A program made the position numbers and the translations under genes. A stretch of DNA of 64,000 bases from Rhodococcus sp. 105337 (GTDB lineage Bacteria > Actinomycetota > Actinomycetes > Mycobacteriales > Mycobacteriaceae), in assembly GCF_012844225.1 (NCBI RefSeq), contig NZ_JABAGQ010000002.1:62001-126000 (forward strand), read 5' to 3'. Below the pieces are notes generated by a model. The model had not been told where the DNA came from. It made no database searches and saw only the letters and a program-made list of their open reading frames with translations. This document shows positions 10,827 through 20,391 of the stretch, piece after piece (position 1 is the first letter of the stretch; every line of letters starts with the position of its first letter).

Positions 10827-12240
10827 GATGCACCTCCAGGTTTCCGAAGTCGACAGCCGCGTCCAAGGTCAGGACCGGCCCCTTTTCGCCGTCACGCCCT
10901 CCGTCGAGGCCGGGCTCGGGGCATTGCGTGATCTCGCCGGCGTCGACCGAACACGTCGTGCGGACATCGAGATTCTCGGGCAGCAGCACCTCGACGTTGC
11001 CGAAGCTGCCGTCGACGTCGACCGTGTAGTCCTCGGTGAGCTCGAGGTTTCGCAGATCGAGTGTCATCTCACCGAAATGGGACGCGTAGGCGGGCTGGAG
11101 TTCTGCCGCCGAGGTCGGCGCCCAGTGGCGATTGCCCCAATTCGAATGATCCATCGGACCGATGATCGAGGCCAGGACCACGAAGCCGAGCAGCGGTCCG
11201 GTGACGACCAGCAGTCCGTGCCCGCGATGCAGGAACGCACCCACGATCATGCCGGCGCCGATGACCGCGAGTGCGATCGCGCCGACCCGGGCCGGTGTCA
11301 TCCACGCGACATCGCCGGCCACGGCGACCGCTCCTGCGGCTGCCGCAGCGAGCACCGCAAGTCCGAGAACGGTGGTGGTCAGGCGCGAGCGCCTCTTTCC
11401 GGTGGGAACGAGATCACGGGCAGGTGCCGGTGCGGGAAGATCCCACGCGAACGGCGCGACGCCGAGGGGATCCCATGCCGGCGGACCCGGCGCAGCCGGC
11501 GAGGAGTCCTTCGTCGGCGCTCCGGGGTCCGGTTCCTTACGAAGGTTCGGCGTGCCGGACGGCGTGCTCATCGGCGTGGTTCCCTCCTGCGTCGTGCCGG
11601 CCGTCGCCTCCGGCGTGCCTGTCAGATAGCCCGGGTCGCCGGGGGCCAATCCGCTGGGGGGCGGAGTCGAGGTGGTCGTCTGCCCGAACGCGTTCCGCGT
11701 GAACATCTGGTGCATGAACATTCCGTGCGAGAAGATGCCCTGCTGGAAGGGCTGCTCCGGAGATGCGGACGGGTCAGCGGTGAATCCTCCTTCCGGCGGG
11801 AGGAATCCCACCGGAGGTTCCGGCTGGCGCTGGTACAGCAACCACCAGCCGCCGAGCATCAGGAACGCACCGATGAATCCGGAACCTCCGAAGCCGGCTC
11901 CGACCGGGCCTACAGCGCTCGCCGCGATCGCGAGGGCCACCAGGATGACGATCACCTTGGTGGACGAATCCGAACTGTTCCCCCGTCCCATCAGGGATTC
12001 GAGTGGCGACACCTGATCGCCGCGGCGCGTGAACAACACCCACGCTGCCAGGTACAGCACGATTCCGGCGCCACCGAAGATCGCCGATACGGTGAAGGCG
12101 ACGCGGATGAGCACCGGGTCGACGCCGTAGCGCATTCCGATCCCCGTGCACACACCGGCGACATGTCCCTGTTCCGGCAGGCGCACCGGGCGGGTGCGCC
12201 ACATATCCGACAGTTGCTCGGGGAAGCTCCTCGTGGTCAT
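10819..12240 (-). CDS. PspC-domain membrane protein with LiaF-like C-terminus
   Basis: A 473-aa membrane protein. Residues ~20-75 form a PspC domain (QGHVAGVCTGIGMRYGVDPVLIRVAF, then a membrane helix). Further membrane helices and a long Pro/Gly/Thr-rich linker follow, then four helices, and a C-terminal domain rich in beta strands (VDVDGSFGNVEVLLPENLDV) like LiaF/DUF2154 cell-wall-stress proteins. It is divergent from a PspC-containing histidine kinase and its regulator, the layout of the corynebacterial EsrISR three-component system, where the membrane protein restrains the kinase. That role here is inference. ATG 12240 is chosen over an in-frame ATG at 12273. Confidence 0.75.
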   Translation of the reverse strand: MTTRSFPEQLSDMWRTRPVRLPEQGHVAGVCTGIGMRYGVDPVLIRVAFTVSAIFGGAGIVLYLAAWVLFTRRGDQVSPLESLMGRGNSSDSSTKVIVILVALAIAASAVGPVGAGFGGSGFIGAFLMLGGWWLLYQRQPEPPVGFLPPEGGFTADPSASPEQPFQQGIFSHGMFMHQMFTRNAFGQTTTSTPPPSGLAPGDPGYLTGTPEATAGTTQEGTTPMSTPSGTPNLRKEPDPGAPTKDSSPAAPGPPAWDPLGVAPFAWDLPAPAPARDLVPTGKRRSRLTTTVLGLAVLAAAAAGAVAVAGDVAWMTPARVGAIALAVIGAGMIVGAFLHRGHGLLVVTGPLLGFVVLASIIGPMDHSNWGNRHWAPTSAAELQPAYASHFGEMTLDLRNLELTEDYTVDVDGSFGNVEVLLPENLDVRTTCSVDAGEITQCPEPGLDGGRDGEKGPVLTLDAAVDFGNLEVHRG

Positions 12241-12309
12241 GGCACCATCCTGTCGTGAAGCAGCATCGGGCACATCGGGGAGAAACCCTGATTTCCGGCG
12301 CCGCGGAAC

Positions 12310-12325
12310 ACCCTGACATCAGGGT
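12310..12325. promoter_or_regulatory. Palindromic operator in the PspC/TCS divergent promoter
   Basis: A perfect palindrome, ACCCTGA-CA-TCAGGGT, sits between the two divergent start codons (12240 and 12371). A further half-site ACCCTGA lies at 12285. It is the natural candidate for binding by the LuxR-type regulator encoded next door, which would make the system autoregulated. Confidence 0.5.
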
Positions 12326-12370
12326 CCGTCCCCGATGCCGTACCGGGTGCAACCGTGTCAGTATCGATAT

Positions 12371-13639
12371 GTGCAGCCTGTAGCCGGATCACCCCTCCCC
12401 GTCCCGCGCCTCGAGCGACGGGTGGGCGGACGTGTCGTGGGCGGCGTCGCCGGTGGACTGGCGGATCACCTCGGAATCGACGTCACGAAGGTGCGGGTCG
12501 CGTTCACGATCCTGGCCGCCCTCGGCGGCGTCGGCATCGTCGCATACGGATTGTTGTGGATGTTCGTGCCGCCGGGATCGGACAGTACCCGCCCCGAGCC
12601 GGGGGAACGTCGCCGCGCGGTGGGGCTGGCGGTCATGGGAATTGCCCTCGCTGTGGGCCTGTCGTGGCTTTTCAGCGGGGGAGCGGCCTCGGTCATCACG
12701 CCGGTTCTGGTGGTCGCGGTGGGCGCGGCCCTGGTGTGGCGAGAATTCGACGCGGAAGGACCGAGATCGGTCTTCGGTCTGCCGGCCAGGCCGACGGTGC
12801 TCACGTGGGCCCGCGTCCTCGGTGGTCTCACGCTCGTGGTCACGGGACTGGGAGTGATAGTCCTCGCCCAGGTCGACGTGGCGGCATTGCGGTCCTCGCT
12901 CCTGGCGGTGGTGGTGACCCTGATCGGTGCCGCGTTGCTGTCCGTACCGTTGTGGATCCGGATGTGGCGGGCGCTCGAATCCGAGCGTGCTGCGCGCGTC
13001 CGGAACGAGGAGCGCGAAGAAATTGCGTCCCACCTGCACGATTCCGTATTGCAGACCCTCGCCCTCATCCAGAAGCAGGCTGCCGATCAGCAAGAAGTCC
13101 TTCGGCTCGCGCGCAGCCAGGAACGCGAACTACGACGCTGGCTGTTCGGTGGGGACGAGTCGCCGCGGACTTCCCTCGCAGAAGCACTGCGGACGATCGC
13201 GGGCGAGGTCGAGGATCAGCACGGAGTGTCGGTCGTGCCCGTCATCGTCGGCGACGTGGCACCGGACGACGACATGTCGCCCGAAGCTGTCACCGCCGTT
13301 CTCGGCGCCACGCGCGAAGCACTCGTCAACGCTGCCAAGCACGCGCAGGTCGACAACGTCGATCTGTTCGCGGAAGTCGAACCGGACCAGATCAGTGTGT
13401 TCGTCCGCGACCGCGGCGTGGGATTCGATCCCGATGCGGTGCCCGGAGATCGCCAGGGACTTGCTCGTTCGATCCGCACCCGTATCGAACGCCGCGGCGG
13501 ACGGACGGTGGTGAAGTCGAATCCGGGCAAAGGCACCGAAATTCGCATCCACATGCCGCGCGCCGGACGCGAGCAGAGCGAGGAGACGACCTTAGAGTGG
13601 GAGGTGACCGACCCCCACCCCGAGGAGCAGACGCAGTGA
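12371..13639 (+). CDS. PspC-domain sensor histidine kinase
   Basis: A 422-aa membrane kinase. The N-terminal PspC domain (RVVGGVAGGLADHLGIDVTKVRVAF) carries a membrane helix, with several more helices to about residue 195. The dimerisation/phospho-acceptor region of HisKA_3 type shows SHLHDSVLQTLAL with His223 as the expected phosphorylation site. The ATPase domain has ATREALVNAAKHA (N box) and VRDRGVGFDPD (G1 box). Its stop overlaps the next gene's GTG by 4 nt. It probably senses envelope stress together with the divergent PspC/LiaF protein. The start GTG 12371 is preferred to ATG 12335 by length; neither has a strong ribosome site. Confidence 0.8.
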   Translation: MQPVAGSPLPVPRLERRVGGRVVGGVAGGLADHLGIDVTKVRVAFTILAALGGVGIVAYGLLWMFVPPGSDSTRPEPGERRRAVGLAVMGIALAVGLSWLFSGGAASVITPVLVVAVGAALVWREFDAEGPRSVFGLPARPTVLTWARVLGGLTLVVTGLGVIVLAQVDVAALRSSLLAVVVTLIGAALLSVPLWIRMWRALESERAARVRNEEREEIASHLHDSVLQTLALIQKQAADQQEVLRLARSQERELRRWLFGGDESPRTSLAEALRTIAGEVEDQHGVSVVPVIVGDVAPDDDMSPEAVTAVLGATREALVNAAKHAQVDNVDLFAEVEPDQISVFVRDRGVGFDPDAVPGDRQGLARSIRTRIERRGGRTVVKSNPGKGTEIRIHMPRAGREQSEETTLEWEVTDPHPEEQTQ

Positions 13640-14322
13640 TTTCGACCCCGGTGACAGCGTCCGAGGTTTCCGAGCACGTCCGCCGTTTCCGCGTCTTCCT
13701 GGTCGACGACCACGCGGTGTTCCGGTCGGGTGTCCGCACCGAGCTGGGGCGCGAACACGACATGGACATCGTGGGGGAGGCCGGCGGTGTCGGTGAGGCC
13801 GTCGCCGGTATCGAGACTTCGCGGCCCGACGTCGTGCTCCTCGACGTGCACATGCCCGACGGTGGCGGAGTGGCCGTGCTCAACCGCATCACCGACGGTC
13901 CGGTGTGTCTCGCGCTGAGCGTGTCGGACGCAGCCGAAGATGTCATCGCCGTCATCCGTGCCGGCGCGCGCGGATACGTCACCAAGACCATCTCGGGACC
14001 CGACCTTGCCGACGCGGTACGCCGGGTGGCAGGGGGAGACGCGGTATTCAGCCCGCGGCTTGCGGGTTTCGTGCTCGACTCGTTCACCGGCAGGTCTTCC
14101 GCGCCGGAACCCCCGCTCGATCCCGAGTTGGACTCCCTGACGCCGCGGGAACTCGAAGTACTGCGATTGCTCGCCCGCGGTTACACCTACCGCGAGATCG
14201 CCGAAGAACTGGTGATCTCGGTGAAGACGGTCGAAACCCACGCGTCGAACGTGCTTCGCAAGACCCAGCAGTCCAATCGCAATGCGCTGACGCGATGGGC
14301 ACACCGGCGCCGCATCGATTGA
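13636..14322 (+). CDS. LuxR/NarL-family response regulator
   Basis: A 228-aa regulator with an N-terminal receiver domain (VFLVDDHAVFRSGV, phospho-acceptor Asp70 in VVLLDVHMP, switch Lys in GYVTKTI) and a C-terminal LuxR-type helix-turn-helix (LTPRELEVLRLLARGYTYREIAEEL, then KTVETHASNVLRKT). It overlaps the kinase gene by 4 nt (GTGA) and is its evident partner. The palindrome at 12310-12325 is a likely target. Counterparts are the EsrR/LiaR-type envelope-stress regulators. Confidence 0.88.
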   Translation: MISTPVTASEVSEHVRRFRVFLVDDHAVFRSGVRTELGREHDMDIVGEAGGVGEAVAGIETSRPDVVLLDVHMPDGGGVAVLNRITDGPVCLALSVSDAAEDVIAVIRAGARGYVTKTISGPDLADAVRRVAGGDAVFSPRLAGFVLDSFTGRSSAPEPPLDPELDSLTPRELEVLRLLARGYTYREIAEELVISVKTVETHASNVLRKTQQSNRNALTRWAHRRRID

Positions 14323-14329
14323 CCGGCCC

Positions 14330-14818
14330 TCAGTGTGTCGCCAGGCGCTCCGTAGTCCTCGCGGCGATCGCTGCGGCCACGTTGTCGATTCCGCCTAGGA
14401 CACCCGCTCCGTAGCCGTCGTCGGCGAGGGCATCGGCGCAGTCCCGGGCGGCCGCGAGATGACCGGCGGCCGAGTCGAAGTCGCCGAGGCGCCGGTAGTC
14501 GTCGGCGAGGTTGAGGTGCAGCGACGGGTAGAAGCCGCGGATGCGGAGGGACTCGTGGTGTTCTCGGACGCGTCGGTCGTCCATATCGTCGGCGGCGGCC
14601 AGTGCCCTGATGTCCCATTCCAGTGAGGCTGCCGCGTCGTCGTACAGGTCGGCCAGATAGTGGGCGAGGGTGCAGCGATGGAGCGGGTCGCCTCCGGGGC
14701 CGATCCCGGCCCACAGTTCTTCGAGCGCAACACGAGCGTCGGAGGCGCGTCCCGCGCGAGCCAGAGTCACGGCGTCGGTGATCGCTGTCATGGTCGGATC
14801 CGCTGGTGGAGTGCTCAC
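14330..14818 (-). CDS. Tetratricopeptide-like hypothetical protein
   Basis: A 162-aa all-helical protein with repeats resembling tetratricopeptide units (residues ~12-55 and 90-135, e.g. NLADDYRRLGDFDSAAGHLAAARDCA). Such proteins bind other proteins; no enzyme motif is present. GTG 14818 is the first start. It is convergent with the response regulator and 100 nt from the kinase gene on the same strand. No specific function can be assigned. Confidence 0.65.
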   Translation of the reverse strand: MSTPPADPTMTAITDAVTLARAGRASDARVALEELWAGIGPGGDPLHRCTLAHYLADLYDDAAASLEWDIRALAAADDMDDRRVREHHESLRIRGFYPSLHLNLADDYRRLGDFDSAAGHLAAARDCADALADDGYGAGVLGGIDNVAAAIAARTTERLATH

Positions 14819-14918
14819 GGTCTGCTCCCTCTGCTGTGGGGTGGGAGCCGGATCGTCACATACCCGTCCGACATTGCCGGGCGGACCGCAGATTTCGCCT
14901 ACGCGGAATCGGGAAAGG

Positions 14919-16193
14919 TCAGGTCACGAGAAAGCTGATGACGAGGGCGGCCACGAGCGCTGCGACCAGCAGCGCGACCATGGCTGCCATCGCCAGCGGT
15001 GCGTAGGCGACAACCTTGTCCTGCAGTGAGTCGGGTACCGGGCCGTTCGGAAGGAGGCGGTCCAGCAGCCCGGAAGGAGGCGAACTTCTCCTGCTCGGCG
15101 ACGGTCCCTGCGTCTTGTGCCCGGGCGGTATCTCGCCGAGCGGCCGGTCGACGAACGACCCCCGACCGCGGAGAGGCTCCGCGAGAGGGGTCGCGCGCTG
15201 CGCCCAGGAGGGAACGGTCCCGTCCTCCGACACGATGGGTCGTCCGCGGAGTTGTGCGGCCGTGCCCCCGGGACCGAGCGTGACCGCGGCGAGCAGGTCG
15301 CGGGCCTGGGCCATCGTCGGCCGACGGGCAGGGTCCGGCTCGAGCATCGACAGGAGGATGTCGGTGAGGGGGCCCGTGTTCGTGGGCATGATGATCTCGG
15401 CGCGGGCAACCCGGTGCAGCAGAGCGATCGAGTCGGCCTCGAAACCGAACGGCGGCTGCCCCTCGATGGCGGTGTAGAGAGTCGCGCCGAGTGAGAAGAC
15501 GTCGCTGGCCTCGGTCGGGTCGTTGCCGCGTGCGACCTCTGGGGCAAAATACGCGGGCGTTCCGATGATCACGCCTGCCGGGTCGTTGTCGCCCTTGACC
15601 CGCGCGATGCCGAAGTCGCTGATCTTCACGACGCCGGAGATCTCGCCCCGCTCGGCGATCAGGATGTTGCCGGGTTTGACGTCGCGGTGAACGATGCCGG
15701 CAGCATGTGCGGCGGTGAGAGCGTCGGCGACGTTCGCCCCGATCTGGGCCACGATGTACGGCGGCAGCGTGTCGACGGCGTTCATCACCTGCGCCAGGCT
15801 CCGAGAGGGCAGATGCTCCATGACGAGCCACGGCTCACCGTAATGCAGAGCGACGTCGTACATGGAGATGGCATGTTCGTGCGTGAGCTGGGCCGCGACC
15901 CGGCCTTCGCGTAGTGCCCGGCGGCGGATCTCCTCGGCTTCGGCGTGGTCGAGGTCGGCGGTGGAGATCACCTGCTTGACAGCTACGTTGCGGCCGAGTC
16001 TGGTGTCGCGGGCGAGCCAGACGGCTCCCATGCCGCCACCGCCGAGCTTGGAATCGAGTCGATACCGCCCGGCCACCAAGTGGTCCGGGCCGACGACTCG
16101 TCCTGCTCTGTCCTGATCGACCACCTTGCCAAGGGTAATCGATGGGGTCGGGGCCGCCGGAGGCGAGACTGCGAGGTGTGGCCGGTCGCTCAC
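14919..16193 (-). CDS. Serine/threonine protein kinase with C-terminal membrane anchor
   Basis: A 424-aa Hanks-type kinase. The kinase domain (residues ~40-300) shows the glycine loop [12 protein letters not shown], the lysine in NVAVKQV, the catalytic loop [12 protein letters not shown], and the activation segment [12 protein letters not shown] Pro/Ser-rich linker follows, and the protein ends in one membrane helix ([18 protein letters not shown]...) with almost nothing beyond it. Unlike PknB-type kinases there is no external sensor domain, so it looks tail-anchored. GTG 16193 is chosen; the frame upstream runs into the SOS promoter region. It is divergent from imuA'. Confidence 0.85.
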   Translation of the reverse strand: MSDRPHLAVSPPAAPTPSITLGKVVDQDRAGRVVGPDHLVAGRYRLDSKLGGGGMGAVWLARDTRLGRNVAVKQVISTADLDHAEAEEIRRRALREGRVAAQLTHEHAISMYDVALHYGEPWLVMEHLPSRSLAQVMNAVDTLPPYIVAQIGANVADALTAAHAAGIVHRDVKPGNILIAERGEISGVVKISDFGIARVKGDNDPAGVIIGTPAYFAPEVARGNDPTEASDVFSLGATLYTAIEGQPPFGFEADSIALLHRVARAEIIMPTNTGPLTDILLSMLEPDPARRPTMAQARDLLAAVTLGPGGTAAQLRGRPIVSEDGTVPSWAQRATPLAEPLRGRGSFVDRPLGEIPPGHKTQGPSPSRRSSPPSGLLDRLLPNGPVPDSLQDKVVAYAPLAMAAMVALLVAALVAALVISFLVT

Positions 16194-16231
16194 TTGACGG
16201 CGAGCGAGCGCATCGGGTCTACTGAAATGGT

Positions 16232-16247
16232 TCGAATGAATGTTCGA
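16232..16247 (+). promoter_or_regulatory. LexA (SOS) box of imuA'-imuB
   Basis: TCGAAT-GAAT-GTTCGA matches the mycobacterial/Bacillus-type SOS box TCGAAC-N4-GTTCGA with one mismatch. It lies 82 nt ahead of the imuA' GTG. Confidence 0.8.
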
Positions 16248-16328
16248 ATACGAATTCGCGCTGGGCCACGTCTTCCCCGTGGTCGGCCGGTCGTGTGCAA
16301 CGCGGCGGGCGGATGACAGGGGTGCAAG

Positions 16329-17099
16329 GTGGGCGAGGTAGCCGAATTTCCGATCGGTGACGAAGAAGCAGGCCTGGAGCGGGCGCAGCAGATAGAGGCG
16401 CTGCGACGACGGATCGCCGCTGTCCCCTCGCGCGGTGAGGTTTCCCGCCCGACACCGGTGGCGGAGCCTGCCGAGGTCCCGTCCCGTGGAGTGCTTCCGG
16501 TACCCGGGCCGCTCGCCGAGTTGCTGCCGCACGGTGGTCTCGTCCGCGGCACTGTCGTCTCGGTTTCCGGTGCGGCCTCCCTGTTGCTGGGGGTGCTGGC
16601 CTCCGTGACCTCCTCCGGGGGGCACGCCGCGGTGATCGGTCAGCGGCGGCTGGGATTGCTCGCTGCGGCGGAAATGGGAGCGCATCTGCAACGTCTCGCG
16701 ATGGTTCCGGATCCCGGGCCCGATCCCGTCGAGGTTGCGGCGGTGCTTCTCGATGGGATGGATCTCGTCGTCCTCGGACTGGGCGGTGCCTCCGTCCCGC
16801 CGACCCGGGCACGTGCTGTCGCGGCCAGGGCCCGGAGCAAAGGGGCTGTCCTGATCGTCACCGACGGGAGATGGGAGGGGGCACAGGTCCGGCTCGAGGC
16901 GCAGGTCAGTGGTTATGACGGAGTGGACGGGCCCGGCCTCGGGAGGCTGTGCGGAACGCGACTGTCGGTACGGGCGCACGGGCGGGCTTTTCCTCCACGC
17001 ACCACCCAGATCGATGTGTGTGCCGAGCGCAGCAGAGTGCTGTGGGAGCCCGGTGGACCCCGTCGCATCGGTGGCGGTGCCGGGCGGGTGGCGCAATGA
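16329..17099 (+). CDS. imuA': Mutasome protein ImuA' (RecA-like fold)
   Basis: A 256-aa protein that in mycobacteria (Rv3395c) works with ImuB and DnaE2 in damage-induced mutagenic translesion synthesis. The fold is a degenerate RecA-like domain: [21 protein letters not shown] occupies the place of the ATP-binding loop, but the classic Walker A Gly-Lys-Thr is missing ([12 protein letters not shown] instead), so it probably does not hydrolyse ATP. The start is a GTG at 16329 behind the LexA box. It overlaps imuB by 4 nt (ATGA). Confidence 0.85.
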   Translation: MGEVAEFPIGDEEAGLERAQQIEALRRRIAAVPSRGEVSRPTPVAEPAEVPSRGVLPVPGPLAELLPHGGLVRGTVVSVSGAASLLLGVLASVTSSGGHAAVIGQRRLGLLAAAEMGAHLQRLAMVPDPGPDPVEVAAVLLDGMDLVVLGLGGASVPPTRARAVAARARSKGAVLIVTDGRWEGAQVRLEAQVSGYDGVDGPGLGRLCGTRLSVRAHGRAFPPRTTQIDVCAERSRVLWEPGGPRRIGGGAGRVAQ

Positions 17100-18670
17100 A
17101 CGTGCCCGCGCAAGCTCCGGCTCGGGTGGTCGCGGTGTGGTGCCCGGACTGGCCGGCGGTGGCGGCCGCGGCGTCCGCAGAACTGCCCGCGACCACCCCG
17201 ATCGCGGTGGTCGCTGCCAATCGGGTGATTGCATGTTCTGCTACCGCACGCGCCGCGGGGGTACGACGCGGCCTGCGCCGTCGGGAAGCACAAGCACGAT
17301 GCCCGGAACTGTATGTGGCACAGTCGGACCCCGACCGTGATGCAATCCGGTTCGAGTCGGTGGTGTCCGCGATCGATGCGGTCGCTCCGGGGGTGGAGGT
17401 GCTGCGCTCCGGTCTGGTGGCGCTGGCTGCTCGCGGTGTCGTCCGATGGTTCGGCTCGGAGGAGACGGCAGCGGAAAGCTTGGTCGACGCCGTTGCCGCA
17501 GTCGGAGTCGAGTGCCAGGTCGGCATCGCCGACGAGTTGTCCACCGCGGTGCTCGCGGCCCGGCGCGGCACCCTCGTTCCCGTCGGTGCCGGTGCCGGAT
17601 TCCTGGCGCCCCTGCCCATTTCGGAACTGGCGGTGGAACCGGCACTGGCAGCTCCCGAGCGTACGGAAACGGTGGACCTGCTGCGTCGGCTGGGAATGCG
17701 CACGATCGGAACGTTCGCCGCACTGACCCCGGCCGAAGTGGCCTCCAGGTTCGGTTCCGATGCGGTCGCCGCGCACCGGAGTGCGCGAGGCTTGCCGGAA
17801 CGCCCACCGTCGGGCCGGGCGATCCCTCCCGACCTGGTGGTGGAATATCCGTGCGATCCGCCGATCGATCGGGTGGACGCGGCCGCGTTCGCCGGTCGCA
17901 CGCTGGCCGGGCTACTGCATGTCCGCCTTGCCGCGGCGGGGGTGGCATGCACGCGATTGCTTGTCGCCGCGCGCACCGGAAACGGCGAGGAGCACTCCCG
18001 GACCTGGCGCTGCGCCGAACCGTTGACTCCGGACGGGACCGCCGATCGGGTGCGCTGGCAACTCGACGGATGGCTCACCGGCCGCAGCGTTTCCCGCCCC
18101 ACCGCGGGGATCGTGATGCTGCGTCTGGAACCGGTGGAAGTGGTGGCCTCGGGTGCGTTGCAATTGGGATTGTGGGGTGGGGTAGGAGACGAGGACGAAC
18201 GGGCCAGACGAGCGCTGGTCCGCGTCCAAGGGCTTCTCGGCGGCGATGCGGTGCAGGTGGGAGTGCTCAGCGGCGGTCGCGGACCGGGCGAACGCGTCGT
18301 CCTCGTGCCCGTGGGGGACGAAGCGGTGCCGGCGTCCGACCCGAACGCTCCCTGGCCCGGTCGGCTCCCCCCGCCCGCGCCCGCCATGGTCCTGCACGAA
18401 CCGCCCGTCGTGGCACTGGACGACGAGTCCGGTGCGCCGGTGACCGTCACGGAGCGGGGTGTGCTCGACGGGCGGCCGGTCCGGTTGCGATGGGGAAGTC
18501 GCAGCTGGACGGTGATCGGATGGGCGGGCCCGTGGCCGGTGGACGAGTACTGGTGGGATCCGGCGTCGGCTCGGCACGTCGCCAGGCTCCAGGTGCTGCT
18601 CGACGGCTCGCGTGCACTGCTCGTCATCTACGGCGCGGACGGCTGGCGGGTGGAGGGCGTCTACGACTGA
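17096..18670 (+). CDS. imuB: Mutasome subunit ImuB (inactive Y-family polymerase)
   Basis: A 524-aa Y-family polymerase relative acting as the hub that brings DnaE2 to the beta clamp. The N-terminus reads [16 protein letters not shown], where active Y-family enzymes have an acidic metal-binding motif, so it is catalytically inactive. A clamp-binding motif QLGLWGG sits past the middle (near residue 359). The C-terminal region contains [30 protein letters not shown] 17096 overlaps the imuA' stop; the open frame runs further upstream but only antisense to known code. It is controlled by the LexA box at 16232. Confidence 0.9.
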   Translation: MNVPAQAPARVVAVWCPDWPAVAAAASAELPATTPIAVVAANRVIACSATARAAGVRRGLRRREAQARCPELYVAQSDPDRDAIRFESVVSAIDAVAPGVEVLRSGLVALAARGVVRWFGSEETAAESLVDAVAAVGVECQVGIADELSTAVLAARRGTLVPVGAGAGFLAPLPISELAVEPALAAPERTETVDLLRRLGMRTIGTFAALTPAEVASRFGSDAVAAHRSARGLPERPPSGRAIPPDLVVEYPCDPPIDRVDAAAFAGRTLAGLLHVRLAAAGVACTRLLVAARTGNGEEHSRTWRCAEPLTPDGTADRVRWQLDGWLTGRSVSRPTAGIVMLRLEPVEVVASGALQLGLWGGVGDEDERARRALVRVQGLLGGDAVQVGVLSGGRGPGERVVLVPVGDEAVPASDPNAPWPGRLPPPAPAMVLHEPPVVALDDESGAPVTVTERGVLDGRPVRLRWGSRSWTVIGWAGPWPVDEYWWDPASARHVARLQVLLDGSRALLVIYGADGWRVEGVYD

Positions 18671-18672
18671 GT

Positions 18673-18678
18673 AGGCTC
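18673..18678 (+). promoter_or_regulatory. -10 box ahead of the hydrolase gene
   Basis: TAGGCT ends 7 nt before GTG 18686, with no Shine-Dalgarno, suggesting a leaderless transcript separate from imuB. Confidence 0.35.
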
Positions 18679-18685
18679 GGCGGTC

Positions 18686-19447
18686 GTGGACAGTCTCGTG
18701 CGTACGGCCGAACCGAACGGTGTCGTGGTCTCGTATCGCGAGACCGCGCCGACCGGTCGCGCGCACCCGGTGCCGGTCGTGCTGGTGCACGGACTCGGCG
18801 GTGACGGTCGCACGTGGGCGCGTTTCTCCCGGATTCTGGCAAAGGCGGGGCGACGTGTCGTCGCCGTCGACCTGCGCGGCCACGGCCGTAGTGGTCGCGC
18901 CCAGTCGTATCGGTTCGACGATTTCGCCGCAGATGTCGCGGGTGTGTGTACCCACCTGGGATTCGACACGATCGATCTGGTCGGCCACTCACTCGGGGGG
19001 CACACCGGCTCGTTGATCGCACAGCGGCACCCGGAGCTCATCCGGCGGCTGGTACTCGAGGAAGCCCCGTTGCCCTCGAGAGCGGGTGATCCGGTTCCGC
19101 AGATTCCGGCCGGCCGTCCGACGCCCGCCGAACTGTGGCATGCCACCAGCAGCATGATCCTCAATCCGCGCGCCCTCTTCACTTTCGATCGGTCCATGAC
19201 CGAGACCGTGGTGAGCCAATTCCATACCCCGAATCCTTTGTGGTGGGAACAACTTTCACACGTCCGGTCGTCGACCCTGTTGCTGCGTGGCGTCCGCCGC
19301 GGCAGTATGGTCGACCCGACGCTGCTCGCTGCGGCGCTGTCGTCGCTACCGGACGGAACGGTGCAGGAGATCGGGTGCGGCCACAGCATCCACCGCGATC
19401 GCGCCGGAGATTTCGCGGCCGCGGTCCTGCCGTTCCTCATGGACTGA
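18686..19447 (+). CDS. Alpha/beta hydrolase
   Basis: A 253-aa alpha/beta-fold hydrolase. It has the oxyanion strand VVLVHGLGGDGRTW, the nucleophile elbow GHSLGGH, and a likely catalytic His in GCGHSIHRD near the C-terminus; the acid is probably the Asp in SMVDPT. Substrate unknown; no signal peptide, so cytoplasmic. It begins 15 nt after imuB but has its own -10 box, and is followed after 25 nt by an exonuclease III gene. Confidence 0.8.
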   Translation: MDSLVRTAEPNGVVVSYRETAPTGRAHPVPVVLVHGLGGDGRTWARFSRILAKAGRRVVAVDLRGHGRSGRAQSYRFDDFAADVAGVCTHLGFDTIDLVGHSLGGHTGSLIAQRHPELIRRLVLEEAPLPSRAGDPVPQIPAGRPTPAELWHATSSMILNPRALFTFDRSMTETVVSQFHTPNPLWWEQLSHVRSSTLLLRGVRRGSMVDPTLLAAALSSLPDGTVQEIGCGHSIHRDRAGDFAAAVLPFLMD

Positions 19448-19458
19448 CCTTCGGTCCC

Positions 19459-19464
19459 TACACT
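19459..19464 (+). promoter_or_regulatory. -10 box ahead of the first exonuclease III gene
   Basis: TACACT ends 8 nt before GTG 19473, again a leaderless arrangement. Confidence 0.35.
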
Positions 19465-19472
19465 GGTACTCC

Positions 19473-20387
19473 GTGCGTATCGCGACCTTCAACATCAACG
19501 GAATCCGTGCGGCGCAGCGACGCGGATTCGAAGAGTGGCTACGTGAGCGCCAGCCCGACGTGGTTGCACTGCAAGAGGTGCGTGCTCCTGCCGCGGCGGT
19601 TCCGCCCGGAGTATTCGGCAAGTACCACTTCAGTTACGAAGAGGGTGTGCTCCCGGGCCGCAACGGTGTGGGGATCCTGACGATGCATCCTCCCGCGGCG
19701 GTGCGCACATGGAGCGGTAGGGCTTTGGTGCGGGCACCCGGTGAAGATCACAGCGAGCCGATCGAACTCGAGCGAGTGCCGTTGGCGCGCGGACTGAAAG
19801 AATTCGCAGACGAAGGCCGCTATATCGAAGTCGATCTCGCAGATGCGCCGATCACTGTCGCGTCGCTGTATCTGCCGAAAGGTGGCGTCCCGGCGCACCT
19901 GCAGAAGCCTGGCCGCATGCGAGACGAACCCGACGGCGGGCTCCGGTACGCGCGCAAGATGCGTTTTCTGGACGCATTCGCACGACAACTGGGGAGGTCG
20001 CGTCGCGCGGCACGCGCGCAGGGCAGAGAACTGCTGCTGATGGGCGACCTCAACATCGCACACACCCGCTACGACGTCCGGAACTGGCGGCGCAGCAATC
20101 AGGCCGAGGGGTTCCTCCCCGAGGAACGTGAATGGCTCGATTCACTACTCTCGCCGCGCACCCTCGTCGACGTCGTCCGCCGGCACTACCCGGGTGTCGA
20201 CGGACCGTACTCGTGGTGGTCGTGGATCCCCGGATCGTTCACGCGCGACGTCGGGTGGCGGATCGACTACCACCTTGCGACCCCGGGCCTCGCCCGAACC
20301 GCCGTCGCTGCGGGCACCGATCGGGAACCCGCGGAGGATCGACGGATGAGTGATCACGCACCGGTCGTCGTGGATTACGACATCTGA
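19473..20387 (+). CDS. Exodeoxyribonuclease III / AP endonuclease (copy 1)
   Basis: A 304-aa Mg-dependent EEP-fold nuclease that cuts at abasic sites and degrades DNA from 3' ends in base-excision repair. Motifs in order: TFNINGIRAA, LQEVRA (catalytic Glu), GDLNIAHTRYDVRNW, YSWWSW, WRIDYHLAT and the C-terminal SDHAPVVVDY. GTG 19473 is chosen because the family starts with the strand RIATFNIN and a -10 box lies just upstream. A second, shorter member is at 52434. It lies next to SOS genes but without a LexA box of its own. Confidence 0.88.
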   Translation: MRIATFNINGIRAAQRRGFEEWLRERQPDVVALQEVRAPAAAVPPGVFGKYHFSYEEGVLPGRNGVGILTMHPPAAVRTWSGRALVRAPGEDHSEPIELERVPLARGLKEFADEGRYIEVDLADAPITVASLYLPKGGVPAHLQKPGRMRDEPDGGLRYARKMRFLDAFARQLGRSRRAARAQGRELLLMGDLNIAHTRYDVRNWRRSNQAEGFLPEEREWLDSLLSPRTLVDVVRRHYPGVDGPYSWWSWIPGSFTRDVGWRIDYHLATPGLARTAVAAGTDREPAEDRRMSDHAPVVVDYDI

Positions 20388-20391
20388 TCTA

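Noticed and set aside
12355-13635. Upstream extension of the response-regulator frame
   Set aside because: This part overlaps the histidine kinase in another frame and is Arg-rich without similarity; the regulator starts at GTG 13636.
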